From contig JAFROK010000056.1 in assembly GCA_017429695.1 (NCBI GenBank), positions 1 to 63,431 of the forward strand: DNA of 63,431 nucleotides. The letters run 5' to 3'. The notes under the pieces were generated by a model. The model was not told the DNA's origin, made no database searches, and saw nothing but the letters and a program-made list of their open reading frames with translations. Positions 1-8,696 of the stretch are shown here, piece after piece; within the stretch, counting starts at the first letter, position 1; each line of letters starts with the position of its first letter. This DNA is from Clostridia bacterium (GTDB taxonomy: Bacteria; Bacillota; Clostridia; Christensenellales; Aristaeellaceae). The position numbers and the translations under genes were made by a program.

Positions 1-3000
1 GTGACGGACGGCTGGCTGAAGATCACCCCGGCGGAGATCGAGGTAGCGATCAGCGGCAACACGGGCACGGTGACATACAGCGGCAACACTGAACAGGTCA
101 ACGGCTTTGACTATACGGTGAGCGGCTCTGACGCTCAAAAGAGCAACGTGACAGTTGCCCTGGGCAGCGGAAAAACTGCACACGCGGAAGGCAAGGATGT
201 CAAGACAGCGGATGACGGCAAGTACATGATGGGACTTAAGCCGGACGGAAGCGACTTTACAGTGACGGCCGATGCGAACTATACAGTGAAGTCGGTCACA
301 GTGACGGACGGCTGGCTGAAGATCACCCCGATCAGCAGCAAGGTAACGGTGACAATTACCGAGAACAGCGACGAAGCGACGTATGACGGAGAAAATCATA
401 CGATTAGCGGATACAAGAGCATGGTGGCAGATAATCCGCTGTATGTAGTCGCAGATTCTGTAAACGAGACAAAAACCGATGACTGGACAGTGACTGAGAA
501 GGATGCCGGCACCTATGACATGGGTATCGTGGCGGCAGACTTCGCAAACAAGAACACGAACTTTACAAACGTTGAGTTCAAGGTGGTTGACGGCCAGCTG
601 CAGATCGGCAAGCGGACAGTGACACTGACGAGTGCAGACGGCAGGAAGATTTATGACGGTAAAGCACTGACCAAGAATGCCCAGACCGACGTGAAGGTAA
701 GCGGCGACGGATTTGTTAACGATGAAGGCGCGACATATGACATCACCGGCAGCCAGACGCTGGTTGGCAGCAGCGACAACGTGTTCACATATGAACTGAA
801 TGCGGGAACGTTGGCCGGCAACTATGAGATTAAGACTGTGTTTGGCACGCTGACTGTAACGGACGGTACCGGCGATGACGAAGAAGACGTACCGGACGAA
901 CTGGTTGTCACGAAGGACGACGGCAGCGACGAGGCCTACAAACTGGGCGACACGGTTGTATGGACCGTGACCGTAAAGAACATCTACAACGAAGTGAAGA
1001 GCCTGACGGTGACGGAAGCGGAAGGCATGGAGATTGAAGACGAAGTGCCCCAGACCCTCGATGCCGGACAGCAGATAACAATCACCGTAAAGCATGTCGT
1101 GACCGCAGCAGATGTGGCGGCAAAGAGCATCAAGAACGAAGTGACCGTGCAGATCGGCGACCTGGAGAAGAAGGGCGAGGATACCGTCGCGACCGATCCG
1201 ATTGCGATCGAAATCACGGCGAACTCCGCCAGCAAGGTGTATGACGGCAAAGCGTTAACGGACAGCGGATACAAACTGACAAGCGGCACGCTGAACACAG
1301 GCAATACCATTGAATCGGTGACCGTGGAAGGCAGCCAGATGCTGGTCGGAGAAAGCAAGAATGTCGCGAGCAGTGCGAAGATCGTGGATGCCAAGGGCAA
1401 CGATGTGACAGCGGGCTATGCGATCTCCTACGTGGAAGGCAAGCTGACGGTCACACCGGTAACCGACAAGGTAACGGTGACAATCACAGGGAACAGCGGC
1501 AACGCGACATACGACGGAACGGAAAAGACGGTTGAAGGCTATACGGTATCCATCGACAACGCGCTGTATACCGAAGCGGACTTCACCTTCAGCGGCACAG
1601 CGGCAGTGAAGGGCACCAACGCCGGCAACTACGACATGGCGCTGAAGGCGGATGACTTCGCGAACATCAGCAGGAACTTCACGAATGTGGCATTCGTCAT
1701 CGTGGACGGCAAGCTGGAGATTACGGCAGCTGTGGTGACTGTGAAGGTCGAAGGCAAGACGAAGACCTATGACAACAATCCGGAGACGGATCCCGAACTG
1801 ACGGCGGAAGTGACCGGCACGGTGGACGGCGAAACGATCAGCATGACACTGATCCGCGAACCCGGACAGAACGCCGGTGAATACGCCATTACCGTGGATG
1901 AAGGGTCCAACCCGAACTACAAGCTGGTCATTGAACCCGGCACATTTATGATCACGCCTGCGGCGGTTACGGTTAAGGCCGACAACAAGACGAAGGTTTA
2001 TGACAACAATCCGGAAACGGATCCTGAACTGACAGCGGCAGTGACCGGTACGGTGGCCGGCGACACGATCAGCTACACGCTGGGCCGTACACCCGGACAG
2101 AACGCCGGCGAATATCCCATTACCGTGACACCGGGCAGCAATCCGAACTACAAGGTGACGGTTGAAGCCGGTACGTTCACGATCACCCCGGCGGCCGTGA
2201 CGGTGAAGGTAACCGGAAATACAGGCACCGCGGTGTACAACGGCACCGAACAGACCGTCGGCGGCTACACGATTGAAACCAGCAATGAAATGTACACGGA
2301 GAATGACTTCGGATTCAACGGCAGCGCCATCGCGGCGGGCACCCTGGCCGGGACCTATCCGATGGTCCTGGACGGCGGAGAGTTCATCAACCGGAACCCG
2401 AACTTCACGGTGACATTCGAAATGGACACCGCGGAAAGCGGACTGGTGATTGAACCGGCTGAACTGATCATTACGGCCGGCAGCGCGGAGAAGGAATTCG
2501 ACGGAACCGAACTGACGGAGGACTCCTACACGGCGGAAGACCTGGCGGATGAAGATGTAATCGAATCCGTTACCATTACCGGTACCCAGACAGAAGCCGG
2601 CGAGAGTGACAACATCCCGAGCGACGCGGTTATCAGAAACGCGGCGGGCGAGGATGTTACAGAATCCTACCTGATTACCTACGTGAACGGTACGCTGACG
2701 GTCACTGCCCCGGTGCAGTACCGGCTGACCGTGCGCTACTGGATGGACCGGATCGGCGGCGGGGAGGCAGCGGAAACGTTTACCGCCCTGTATCATGCGG
2801 GAACGGAATATAACGTAACATCTCCGCTGATGGCCGGCTACAACGTAAGCATCGAGCGCGCAAGCGGCATCATCACGGAGGATACCACGCTGGATGTAGT
2901 GTATACGGTGAACGCATACGTGCTGACGATCAACTATGTTTACGCGAACGGTACGGAAGCGGCTCCGACATACCGGGTGACGCTGCCCTTCAACGCGGAA

Positions 3001-3186
3001 TACGCGGTGGACAGCCCGGCAATCGGCGGATACCTGAGAAGCCTTAACCGGGTGAACGGCAGGATGCCGGCCCAGAACGTGACCTATAATGTCACATACC
3101 TGCTGGACGGCGTGATCATCGATGACTATGATACACCTTTGGGACTGCCGAGCCTGAGCATGGCAACCGGCGAAAGCTACGAATAA
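1..3186 (+). CDS. Repetitive MBG/MucBP surface protein, 5'-truncated by window edge
   Basis: Extracellular repeat protein whose 5' end lies outside the window; the frame is open from base 1 and the first visible residues (DGWLKITP) recur about 100 residues later inside a repeat, so the GTG at base 1 is not a start. About nine MBG/YDG-type beta modules of 75-100 residues are visible, with the core 'YDG..' or 'YDNNPETDPELTA' and a closing 'G.LTVT' strand (starts near residues 113, 206, 403, 486, 578, 655, 733, 821). A DUF11-like module lies at about 298-395 and two MucBP-like repeats at about 906-1040. The C-terminus ends in an acidic 'IDDYDTPLG' tail without LPXTG or a membrane anchor. Likely an adhesin or surface-layer associated protein; its anchoring is unknown. 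Confidence 0.8.
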   Translation: MTDGWLKITPAEIEVAISGNTGTVTYSGNTEQVNGFDYTVSGSDAQKSNVTVALGSGKTAHAEGKDVKTADDGKYMMGLKPDGSDFTVTADANYTVKSVTVTDGWLKITPISSKVTVTITENSDEATYDGENHTISGYKSMVADNPLYVVADSVNETKTDDWTVTEKDAGTYDMGIVAADFANKNTNFTNVEFKVVDGQLQIGKRTVTLTSADGRKIYDGKALTKNAQTDVKVSGDGFVNDEGATYDITGSQTLVGSSDNVFTYELNAGTLAGNYEIKTVFGTLTVTDGTGDDEEDVPDELVVTKDDGSDEAYKLGDTVVWTVTVKNIYNEVKSLTVTEAEGMEIEDEVPQTLDAGQQITITVKHVVTAADVAAKSIKNEVTVQIGDLEKKGEDTVATDPIAIEITANSASKVYDGKALTDSGYKLTSGTLNTGNTIESVTVEGSQMLVGESKNVASSAKIVDAKGNDVTAGYAISYVEGKLTVTPVTDKVTVTITGNSGNATYDGTEKTVEGYTVSIDNALYTEADFTFSGTAAVKGTNAGNYDMALKADDFANISRNFTNVAFVIVDGKLEITAAVVTVKVEGKTKTYDNNPETDPELTAEVTGTVDGETISMTLIREPGQNAGEYAITVDEGSNPNYKLVIEPGTFMITPAAVTVKADNKTKVYDNNPETDPELTAAVTGTVAGDTISYTLGRTPGQNAGEYPITVTPGSNPNYKVTVEAGTFTITPAAVTVKVTGNTGTAVYNGTEQTVGGYTIETSNEMYTENDFGFNGSAIAAGTLAGTYPMVLDGGEFINRNPNFTVTFEMDTAESGLVIEPAELIITAGSAEKEFDGTELTEDSYTAEDLADEDVIESVTITGTQTEAGESDNIPSDAVIRNAAGEDVTESYLITYVNGTLTVTAPVQYRLTVRYWMDRIGGGEAAETFTALYHAGTEYNVTSPLMAGYNVSIERASGIITEDTTLDVVYTVNAYVLTINYVYANGTEAAPTYRVTLPFNAEYAVDSPAIGGYLRSLNRVNGRMPAQNVTYNVTYLLDGVIIDDYDTPLGLPSLSMATGESYE

Positions 3187-3298
3187 CCAACGGGCAATCC
3201 CGCCGTACGACTGCAGCCATGCGGCGGGCATTACAATTCAGCTGTGCATGATGTAAACTGATATCAATACAATGAAATCTGACAGGTCGGGGGATTGT

Positions 3299-5275
3299 AT
3301 GAAGAGAATACTTGCGATTCTGCTGATGGCAGCCATGATCCTTTCTGCCGCCTTTGCGGAAGAAATTCCCGGTGATGAGGCGCCGCAGGCCGCCATTCCG
3401 GAACCGGTTCACTATGACTATGACGAGCTGGTTGTCGGGAATGTGATGCCGATGTACGGCGCGTTCTCCCTGCGGAACTGGGGAAACTCCACCAGCGACA
3501 TAGACGTGCGGAAGCTGATACATGGGTACAACCTGGCCGAATGGAACCCGGCGGTCGGCGGATTCCGGATGGACCCGACCGTGGTCACCCTGGGAAGCGT
3601 GGTTACCCGGGATGAAGACGGCAACCATATTTACAACCTGACACTGTATGATGACCTGTACTATTCGGACGGTACGCAGATTACCGCATGGGATTACGCG
3701 TTTAGCTGGCTGCTGCGCACATCGCCGCTGATCAACGAAATCGGCGGAACGGCTGAGCAGGCGGATTTCCTGGTCGGATGGGACGAATACCAGGCAGGAG
3801 AGGTTCCGTACCTGGCGGGTATCCAGGTGACCGGTGAATATTCGCTGAGGATCGCGGTCAGCGCCGCGTATCTGCCGTATTTTTATGAGGTCGGCCTGCT
3901 GGACTGCTATCCGTGCCCGATCCAGGCCATCGCACCGGACTGTGAGGTTGCGGATGACGGAGAAGGTGTCTATATCCGCAACAGGGAGAATCCGGAGGGC
4001 GAAGCGCTGTTTACAGCAGACCTGCTGAAGAAAACGCTGCTGAACGAGACGGACGGCTACCTGAGTCATCCTTCAGTGGTGAGCGGCGCCTACCGGCTCG
4101 TATCATTTGACGGGACGGAAGCCCGGTTTGAACTGAATCCTTATTACAAGGGAAACGCAGACGGCCTGAAGCCGGTGATTCCGCGGATTGTCTTCAGGAC
4201 AGCCAACGCGGACACGATGGTTGACGAACTGCTGCAGGGTAGCTACGGCCTGCTGAACAAGGTGACGCGGGCGGATGTGGTCCAGGACGCGCTGACCCGG
4301 GCAATCGGCGGAGGAAATTACATCCAGGAGGCATATCCGCGCCCCGGCCTGAGCTTTGTCACATTCAACGGAAAGCGGCCTGCGACGGCAGATCCCGCGG
4401 TGCGCCAGGCGATGGCCCTGTGCATGGACAAAGAAAACCTGAAGAACGACTATGTGGGCGGATACGGTATCAAGGCGGACGGATTCTACGGGCTGGGGCA
4501 GTGGATGTTCCTGATGGTCAGCGGATCGATTGCCCAGGATCCGGATCCGGACATGACTGAAGCGGAAATTGAACAGATGCGGCAGGAATGGGAAACGGTA
4601 ACCCTGGACGGGCTGGAGACCTACGAATATGACACAGCCCGGGCGCAGGATATCCTGGATAAAGCCGGATGGACGCTGAACAGGGCCGGGGAAGCCTATG
4701 ACAGCAGCCGGGATGATGTGCGGTGCAGGGAAATCGACGGGGAGCTGGTGCCCCTGGAGCTGAAACTGGTGTATCCGGAAACCACGGATATCGGCGACGC
4801 ACTCATGAACCGGTTTGCAGCGCCGCTGAAAGAGGCCGGCATTGCGCTGAAACTGGAAGCCAGCGATGCAGTGCTTGCAATGTACTACGGCCAGGAAGAG
4901 GCGGACTATGACCTGCTGTACCTGGCTACCAATTTCGACGTTGCGTTCGATCCGTCGCCGATCTTTATGGAAGGCGGCGCGGTGAACGTGAACGGCATAA
5001 AGGACGAAGAACTGGTGAAGCTGGCGCAGGATATGCGGCAGACAGAACCGGGCGACCTGATTTCATACTGCAGGAAGTGGATCACTTTCCTGGAGAAGTT
5101 CGCTGAGACGGAACCGATTATTCCGGTTTATTCGAACGTGTATTATGACTTCCATCCGGAAGTGCTGCGGGGATACAAGATTAACCAGTTCACCGCATGG
5201 AGCGAAGCCATCGTCGGCAGCTATTTCAGCGACGTGCCGGAAGTGCCGGCGGAAGAAGCAGAACTGATGGATTGA
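3299..5275 (+). CDS. Peptide ABC transporter substrate-binding protein (SBP family 5)
   Basis: 658 residues. An N-terminal signal peptide (MKRILAILLMAAMILSAAFA) is followed by a family-5 solute-binding fold like OppA/DppA, with the early 'GTQITAWDYAFSWL' type helix and 'P.V.SGAYRL' region typical of the family. It would capture oligopeptides outside the membrane for an Opp-type permease, but no permease or ATPase gene is adjacent. The signal peptide lacks a lipobox cysteine, which is unusual for a Gram-positive binding protein. The ATG at 3299 is chosen because a G-rich SD (GGGGGA) lies just upstream; an in-frame ATG 27 bases earlier has no SD and would spoil the signal peptide. It is followed by a strong terminator. 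Confidence 0.85.
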   Translation: MKRILAILLMAAMILSAAFAEEIPGDEAPQAAIPEPVHYDYDELVVGNVMPMYGAFSLRNWGNSTSDIDVRKLIHGYNLAEWNPAVGGFRMDPTVVTLGSVVTRDEDGNHIYNLTLYDDLYYSDGTQITAWDYAFSWLLRTSPLINEIGGTAEQADFLVGWDEYQAGEVPYLAGIQVTGEYSLRIAVSAAYLPYFYEVGLLDCYPCPIQAIAPDCEVADDGEGVYIRNRENPEGEALFTADLLKKTLLNETDGYLSHPSVVSGAYRLVSFDGTEARFELNPYYKGNADGLKPVIPRIVFRTANADTMVDELLQGSYGLLNKVTRADVVQDALTRAIGGGNYIQEAYPRPGLSFVTFNGKRPATADPAVRQAMALCMDKENLKNDYVGGYGIKADGFYGLGQWMFLMVSGSIAQDPDPDMTEAEIEQMRQEWETVTLDGLETYEYDTARAQDILDKAGWTLNRAGEAYDSSRDDVRCREIDGELVPLELKLVYPETTDIGDALMNRFAAPLKEAGIALKLEASDAVLAMYYGQEEADYDLLYLATNFDVAFDPSPIFMEGGAVNVNGIKDEELVKLAQDMRQTEPGDLISYCRKWITFLEKFAETEPIIPVYSNVYYDFHPEVLRGYKINQFTAWSEAIVGSYFSDVPEVPAEEAELMD

Positions 5276-5300
5276 CCGGTGCTGTAACTTAATCTACTGT

Positions 5301-5330
5301 CCGGAGGCGAATGCCTCCGGTTTTCTTTTT
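5301..5330 (+). terminator. Rho-independent terminator after the peptide-binding protein
   Basis: Perfect 8-bp stem CCGGAGGC/GCCTCCGG with a 4-base loop (GAAT), followed by TTTTCTTTTT. Confidence 0.95.
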
Positions 5331-5371
5331 ACGGCCGTGAAAGAATAACGGTGTGCAGGCCCCAAACGGGG

Positions 5372-5400
5372 TTTACAAGCTGCCTGCCTTCAGGTACAAT
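5372..5400 (+). promoter_or_regulatory. Sigma-A type promoter for the esterase
   Basis: TTTACA, a 17-base spacer and TACAAT lie about 55 bases upstream of the start codon at 5457, directly after the preceding terminator. Confidence 0.75.
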
Positions 5401-5456
5401 TCACGCAGAAACACCGGACCGTAGATATAAAAAAGCACAGCGGGAGAGAACACGGG

Positions 5457-6110
5457 ATGCAGATTCATGAATTCGGGAATAAGGATGCGGAGACGCTTCT
5501 GATCCAGCTGGTGGATGATCACGACCTGGCGGTGATTGAGAGCGAGGTCGCGGCAATCCGGAAACTGGCCGGGGAGGATTTCTGCCTGAAGGCAGTCAAG
5601 GTGCAGCGGTGGAACCATGACCTGTCGCCCTGGAAAGCGCCGGCGGTTTTCGGAAACGAAGATTTCGGGGACGGTGCGGCGGAAATGCTGGCGGGGATCC
5701 TTTCGCTGGCAGAGGAAGGAAAGCGGATGGTTATCGGGGGATACTCCCTGGCCGGGCTGTTTGCCCTGTGGGCCGGTTATCAGACAGACGCTTTTTCAGA
5801 CATTGCGGCGGCGTCGCCTTCCGTATGGTTTCCGGGATTTACGGAATATATGGCGCAGCACAGGATACAGGCGCAACGGGTTTACCTGAGCCTGGGGGAC
5901 CGGGAGGAAAGAACCCGGAATCCGGTGATGGCCAGGGTCGGGGAATGTATCCGGGAAGCAAAAGACCTGCTGGAAGGGCAGGGGATTCCATGCTGCCTGG
6001 AATGGAACGAAGGGAATCATTTCAAAGATCCGGATATCCGGACTGCAAAAGCGTTTGCGTGGGTGATGCGAACCCATGACTCATCTGCATTTGATGTAAA
6101 TATAAAATAA
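5457..6110 (+). CDS. Alpha/beta hydrolase, esterase-like
   Basis: 217 residues, cytoplasmic (no signal peptide). The nucleophile elbow GGYSLAG places Ser97 as nucleophile, with Asp148 (SLGDREE) and His188 (EGNHF) as likely acid and base, so the triad looks complete. The fold is short, resembling the putative-esterase/EsD-like group of serine hydrolases that act on small acyl esters; the substrate cannot be read from sequence. It is monocistronic with its own promoter; a G-rich SD (GGGAGA) precedes the ATG. The next gene is a toxin-antitoxin module with its own promoter. Confidence 0.75.
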   Translation: MQIHEFGNKDAETLLIQLVDDHDLAVIESEVAAIRKLAGEDFCLKAVKVQRWNHDLSPWKAPAVFGNEDFGDGAAEMLAGILSLAEEGKRMVIGGYSLAGLFALWAGYQTDAFSDIAAASPSVWFPGFTEYMAQHRIQAQRVYLSLGDREERTRNPVMARVGECIREAKDLLEGQGIPCCLEWNEGNHFKDPDIRTAKAFAWVMRTHDSSAFDVNIK

Positions 6111-6120
6111 AGCAAAACGC

Positions 6121-6149
6121 TTTACAAAACAGGCTGGTTGTTGTATCAT
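6121..6149 (+). promoter_or_regulatory. Promoter of the relB/yoeB module
   Basis: TTTACA, a 17-base spacer and TATCAT, about 24 bases upstream of the antitoxin start codon. Antitoxin autoregulation at this site is expected for the family; no clear palindrome is visible. Confidence 0.65.
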
Positions 6150-6172
6150 GTTTAAGGGAGGGGGAATTGATT

Positions 6173-6433
6173 ATGTCGCAAGTACTGGTGAATTTTCGAA
6201 TGGATGAAGATGATAAAAAGGGAATGGAAGAGGTTTGCCATGAACTGGGAATGAGCATGACAACGGCCTTTACCATTTTTGCAAAGAAAATCAGGCGTGA
6301 GAAGCGGATCCCGTTTGACGTTTCAATAGATCCGTTTTATTCCGAAGCAAATATTCGCTATCTGAACAGAATCACATCCGAGATTGAATCCGGGGAAGCC
6401 AAGCTTGCGGAGCACAGTTTGCTGGAGGATTGA
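6173..6433 (+). CDS. RelB/DinJ-type antitoxin
   Basis: 86 residues. The N-terminus (SQVLVNFRMDEDDKKGME) followed by a helix with 'MSMTTAFTIFAKKI' is the ribbon-helix-helix arrangement of RelB/DinJ antitoxins, which bind the operator and, through a C-terminal tail, neutralise the partner toxin. The ATG at 6173 is preceded by a strong SD (AAGGGAGGGGG); a TTG six bases earlier is possible but lies on the SD itself. The toxin gene starts three bases after the stop, so the two are co-translated. The module is AT-richer than its neighbours, which fits acquisition by transfer. Confidence 0.88.
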   Translation: MSQVLVNFRMDEDDKKGMEEVCHELGMSMTTAFTIFAKKIRREKRIPFDVSIDPFYSEANIRYLNRITSEIESGEAKLAEHSLLED

Positions 6434-6436
6434 AAT

Positions 6437-6697
6437 ATGCGCCTGATGTGGCATGAGAAGGGATGGGAAGACTATTTATGGTGGCAAACTCAGGACAAAA
6501 AGACGCTGAAAAGGATCAATCTTTTGATAAAGGATATGCAGCGATCACCGTTTGATGGAATTGGGAAGCCTGAACCATTAAAAGAAAACCTCAGCGGATG
6601 GTGGAGCAGAAGAATTGATGATGAGAATCGTATCGTGTACCAAGTGGATGATGATGCGATCATAATTGCGAGCTGCAAAAATCATTATGATGAATGA
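6437..6697 (+). CDS. yoeB: YoeB-family mRNA interferase toxin
   Basis: 86 residues, the family's usual size. YoeB is a ribosome-dependent endoribonuclease that cleaves mRNA in the A site. The catalytic residues known for E. coli YoeB align at identical positions: Glu46, Arg65, His83 and Tyr84; the blocks 'GKPEPLKENLSGWWSRRI' and the C-terminal 'KNHY' are diagnostic. The toxin should therefore be active. Its partner here is a RelB/DinJ-like protein, not the YefM/Phd-fold antitoxin of E. coli. A terminator follows directly. Confidence 0.93.
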   Translation: MRLMWHEKGWEDYLWWQTQDKKTLKRINLLIKDMQRSPFDGIGKPEPLKENLSGWWSRRIDDENRIVYQVDDDAIIIASCKNHYDE

Positions 6698-6702
6698 ATA
6701 AA

Positions 6703-6737
6703 CTGACAGGGAGAGCTGTTTCCCTGTCAGTCTTTTT
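6703..6737 (+). terminator. Terminator of the relB/yoeB module
   Basis: 10-bp perfect stem CTGACAGGGA/TCCCTGTCAG, 8-base loop, then TCTTTTT. Confidence 0.93.
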
Positions 6738-6752
6738 GCTGGCAGTTGATGA

Positions 6753-6978
6753 TTAATTGTTATACCAGTAATTAATCCAATCCACTTCGACGGTTATCGT
6801 ATTTCCTTTAATGGAAATGACTTTTCCTTTGGCAGAGGCATGTGAGCCCGGCAATATAATGCGAGCTCTGCACTGTCCTGATAAAAAGATATCCCGGACA
6901 GGATGTTTATGGCTTCGGTGTAGTTGCCTTGCTTCATGGCATTCAGCGCATCATCATATGCTAAGGCACAGGAAATAA
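6753..6978 (-). pseudogene. Frameshifted remnant with a TPR-like segment and a C-terminal beta segment
   Basis: On the minus strand one frame reads a helical pair ending in 'MKQGNYTEAINILSGISFYQDS', a pattern common in clostridial TPR-like repeats. In the neighbouring frame, past about 6880-6900, the sequence continues as 'KGKVISIKGNTITVEVDWINYWYNN' up to a stop at 6753-6755. No start codon with SD is seen and the 5' side runs into the terminator of the next remnant. I read this as the decayed 3' end of a gene with one frameshift. A sequencing error could also explain the frame change. Confidence 0.5.
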
Positions 6979-7018
6979 AATACCGGATCCGCCTGGGAAA
7001 ACAGACAGATCCGGTATT
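6973..7018 (-). terminator. Terminator downstream of the alcohol dehydrogenase remnant
   Basis: 11-bp perfect stem AATACCGGATC/GATCCGGTATT read on the minus strand, with an 18-base loop, followed by TTATTT on the minus strand. Confidence 0.7.
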
Positions 7019-7048
7019 TGAACGCAGACGGCGGAAGCTGTTCCGCTG

Positions 7049-7241
7049 TCAGAGCATGAGGCGGTAGATTTTTTCGCAGTCTTCTTCGGTCAGGGTGACG
7101 AAGCCGGAGATGCTTCCCGGACGGCCGTCGCCCCGGCAGAGGACGTTGACCAGCGCGGGGATATCCTCTTCCTTTGCGCCGAGTTCGGCAAAGTTCTTCG
7201 GCATGCCGATGGAGGCCAGGAACGCGCGGAAGCCCTGCTGT
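7049..7241 (-). pseudogene. C-terminal fragment of an iron-containing alcohol dehydrogenase
   Basis: About 63 codons ending at 7049 read 'FRAFLASIGMPKNFAELGA', then 'PALVNVLCRGDGRPGSISGFVTLTEEDCEKIYRLML'. This matches the extreme C-terminal helices of group III (iron-dependent) alcohol dehydrogenases, where a 'LR.F...IGLP..L.ELG' helix precedes the final 'L...D...I' helix. Some 300 upstream residues, including the NAD and metal sites, are missing: the sequence runs straight into the stop codon of a small membrane-protein gene at 7242. The fragment has no start of its own and is a deletion remnant. It keeps its terminator. Confidence 0.75.
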
Positions 7242-7421
7242 TTACTGCTTAAAACGGTCGGCCAGGTTTTCGTCTTGTGAGGCGCCCCGGGCCATCCGTT
7301 TCCGGTTGTCCCGCTCTTCAGCGGCTTTCCCGGCTTTTTTGCGGACCCGGCTGATGACGAATTCACCGGCCAGAACGACGACGGCCGCAATTCCGATCAG
7401 GATCCATCCTTCTGTGCTCAT
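7242..7421 (-). CDS. Small single-pass membrane protein (59 residues)
   Basis: Begins MSTEGWILIGIAAVVVLAGE, an N-terminal transmembrane helix, followed by a highly charged cytoplasmic tail (VRKKAGKAAEERDNRKRMARG). The ATG (7421-7419) has a GGAG SD about 12 bases upstream. The family is not recognised. It sits 25 bases downstream of a lipoprotein gene on the same strand, so it may belong to that transcript. Its stop codon abuts the alcohol dehydrogenase remnant. Confidence 0.6.
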   Translation of the reverse strand: MSTEGWILIGIAAVVVLAGEFVISRVRKKAGKAAEERDNRKRMARGASQDENLADRFKQ

Positions 7422-7446
7422 GGTTTATCCGCTCCGTTCATCCGGA

Positions 7447-8376
7447 TCAGGCGTCCGTGGCGTGGAAGGATTTCGGTTCCGTATGCACCTGGGTGTTGGG
7501 GTCCAGGCTGAGGAACATCTTTTCCACGGCGGTTTCCACCATGTTCATGGCGAGCTCGTCGTCCGGCTTGCCGCTACGGCTGGTGGATTTCCAGCTGGTG
7601 AATTCAAAGCTGTAGACGGTCTTTTCCGTATCCGCCTGCCGGCAGGTCAGGTCCGCGGCCCATGATGTTCCGGGGCCTCCGTGGAAGCTGACTGTTTTTC
7701 CGGTGTTGCCTTTCAGGGCCAGCTTAAGCTCGGCAGAGAGGGCTTTGAGCGGCTCCGTGATCTGGCTGGGACTGATCGGGCTGAGGGTGAAAACTTCGGC
7801 GTTCTTGTAAAATTCCTTATCCCGGTAAACAATTTTGCCCTGGTCCCGGAGCTTACCTTCCTTTTTCAGGGAGAAGAATTTGCCCAGGATGAGCAGAACC
7901 ACCACCACGCCGAGCACGATATAAACCCAGGTCGGGATGCCGTTGAAGAAACCGATGACGACCTTGTTCCAGAAGTCAGACCGTTCGAGGACGAACGTGC
8001 TCTGGTACCGTTTTGCGGTGATCTTCTTGCCGTCGGAGGAAAGCTTCAGGGTGACGGTGTCCGTTCCGCTGATGTTGTGTTTGGCCTTGAAGGTGATTAC
8101 GGTATCGTCACGCCTGACATCCGAGACAGCGTAGCTTGATCCGCTTTCGGTATACTTGATGTCCGTGCCCTTGATTTCGATTTCGCACATCGTGGACACC
8201 ACGCCGGAACGCTCAATCAATGCGGCGTCCGATGCGGACAGCATCCCATATGTGGGGATTTCAGCTTCGATACAGTTCCAGGAACCGTCGAAGCCCTTGG
8301 CGGCACAGCCGGTGAGCAGCACCAGGGCGAGCCCCAGCAGAAGGATGAGACTGAATATTTTTCGCGTCTTTTTCAT
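7447..8376 (-). CDS. Lipoprotein with a central transmembrane helix
   Basis: 309 residues. The signal peptide ends in a lipobox LLTGC, so Cys24 is the predicted lipidated residue. A 120-residue external domain is followed by a central hydrophobic helix at about 145-168 (TWVYIVLGVVVVLLILGKF) and a 140-residue domain that would be cytoplasmic. The external part resembles lipocalin-like or DUF-type beta domains with 'GSWNCIEAE'; no enzyme motif is seen. The ATG at 8376 follows a perfect SD (AGGAGGGG, 7-base spacing); a TTG six bases upstream is less likely. The gene is 14 bases downstream of another small membrane-protein gene, in one minus-strand unit. Confidence 0.7.
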   Translation of the reverse strand: MKKTRKIFSLILLLGLALVLLTGCAAKGFDGSWNCIEAEIPTYGMLSASDAALIERSGVVSTMCEIEIKGTDIKYTESGSSYAVSDVRRDDTVITFKAKHNISGTDTVTLKLSSDGKKITAKRYQSTFVLERSDFWNKVVIGFFNGIPTWVYIVLGVVVVLLILGKFFSLKKEGKLRDQGKIVYRDKEFYKNAEVFTLSPISPSQITEPLKALSAELKLALKGNTGKTVSFHGGPGTSWAADLTCRQADTEKTVYSFEFTSWKSTSRSGKPDDELAMNMVETAVEKMFLSLDPNTQVHTEPKSFHATDA

Positions 8377-8390
8377 TGCCAAACCCCTCC

Positions 8391-8645
8391 TTACTCAGGC
8401 TTTGTTTTGTTTTCGTGATGCTTCCGGTATGCGTTGGTAATGGCGTCGCCGGCTTTTTCGGTGACCTTCTCCGCGCCTTTGGAGATCAGGTTTTCAATAA
8501 ATCCCCAGAGGATATAGGCCACGATGCCTGCAATGACTGCGGCGGCGATGGTCAGCACGGTGCTTGCTTTCCTGGAATACAGTATCGCACCGACGGCAAC
8601 GGCCGCCAGGGCGGCAATGGTAGGTTTTGCGGTTACCCTTCTCAT
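8391..8645 (-). CDS. Small two-helix membrane protein (84 residues)
   Basis: Two hydrophobic segments (about 8-23 and 29-50) separated by a basic turn, followed by an amphipathic tail ending KHHENKTKPE. A G-rich SD (GGGGGGA) precedes the ATG. No known family is recognised. It is co-directional with the lipoprotein gene that starts 14 bases downstream, suggesting an envelope-related operon of three small genes (this one, the lipoprotein and the 59-residue protein). Confidence 0.65.
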   Translation of the reverse strand: MRRVTAKPTIAALAAVAVGAILYSRKASTVLTIAAAVIAGIVAYILWGFIENLISKGAEKVTEKAGDAITNAYRKHHENKTKPE

Positions 8646-8696
8646 GATTCAATCCCCCCGTCAATATTCATTTGCTTAAGGCTGGCCATATTATAT

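Noticed and set aside
1255-3231. 658-codon minus-strand open frame opposite the MBG protein
   Set aside because: A shadow of a repetitive gene; periodic His/Val/Arg composition, no start signal and no domain.
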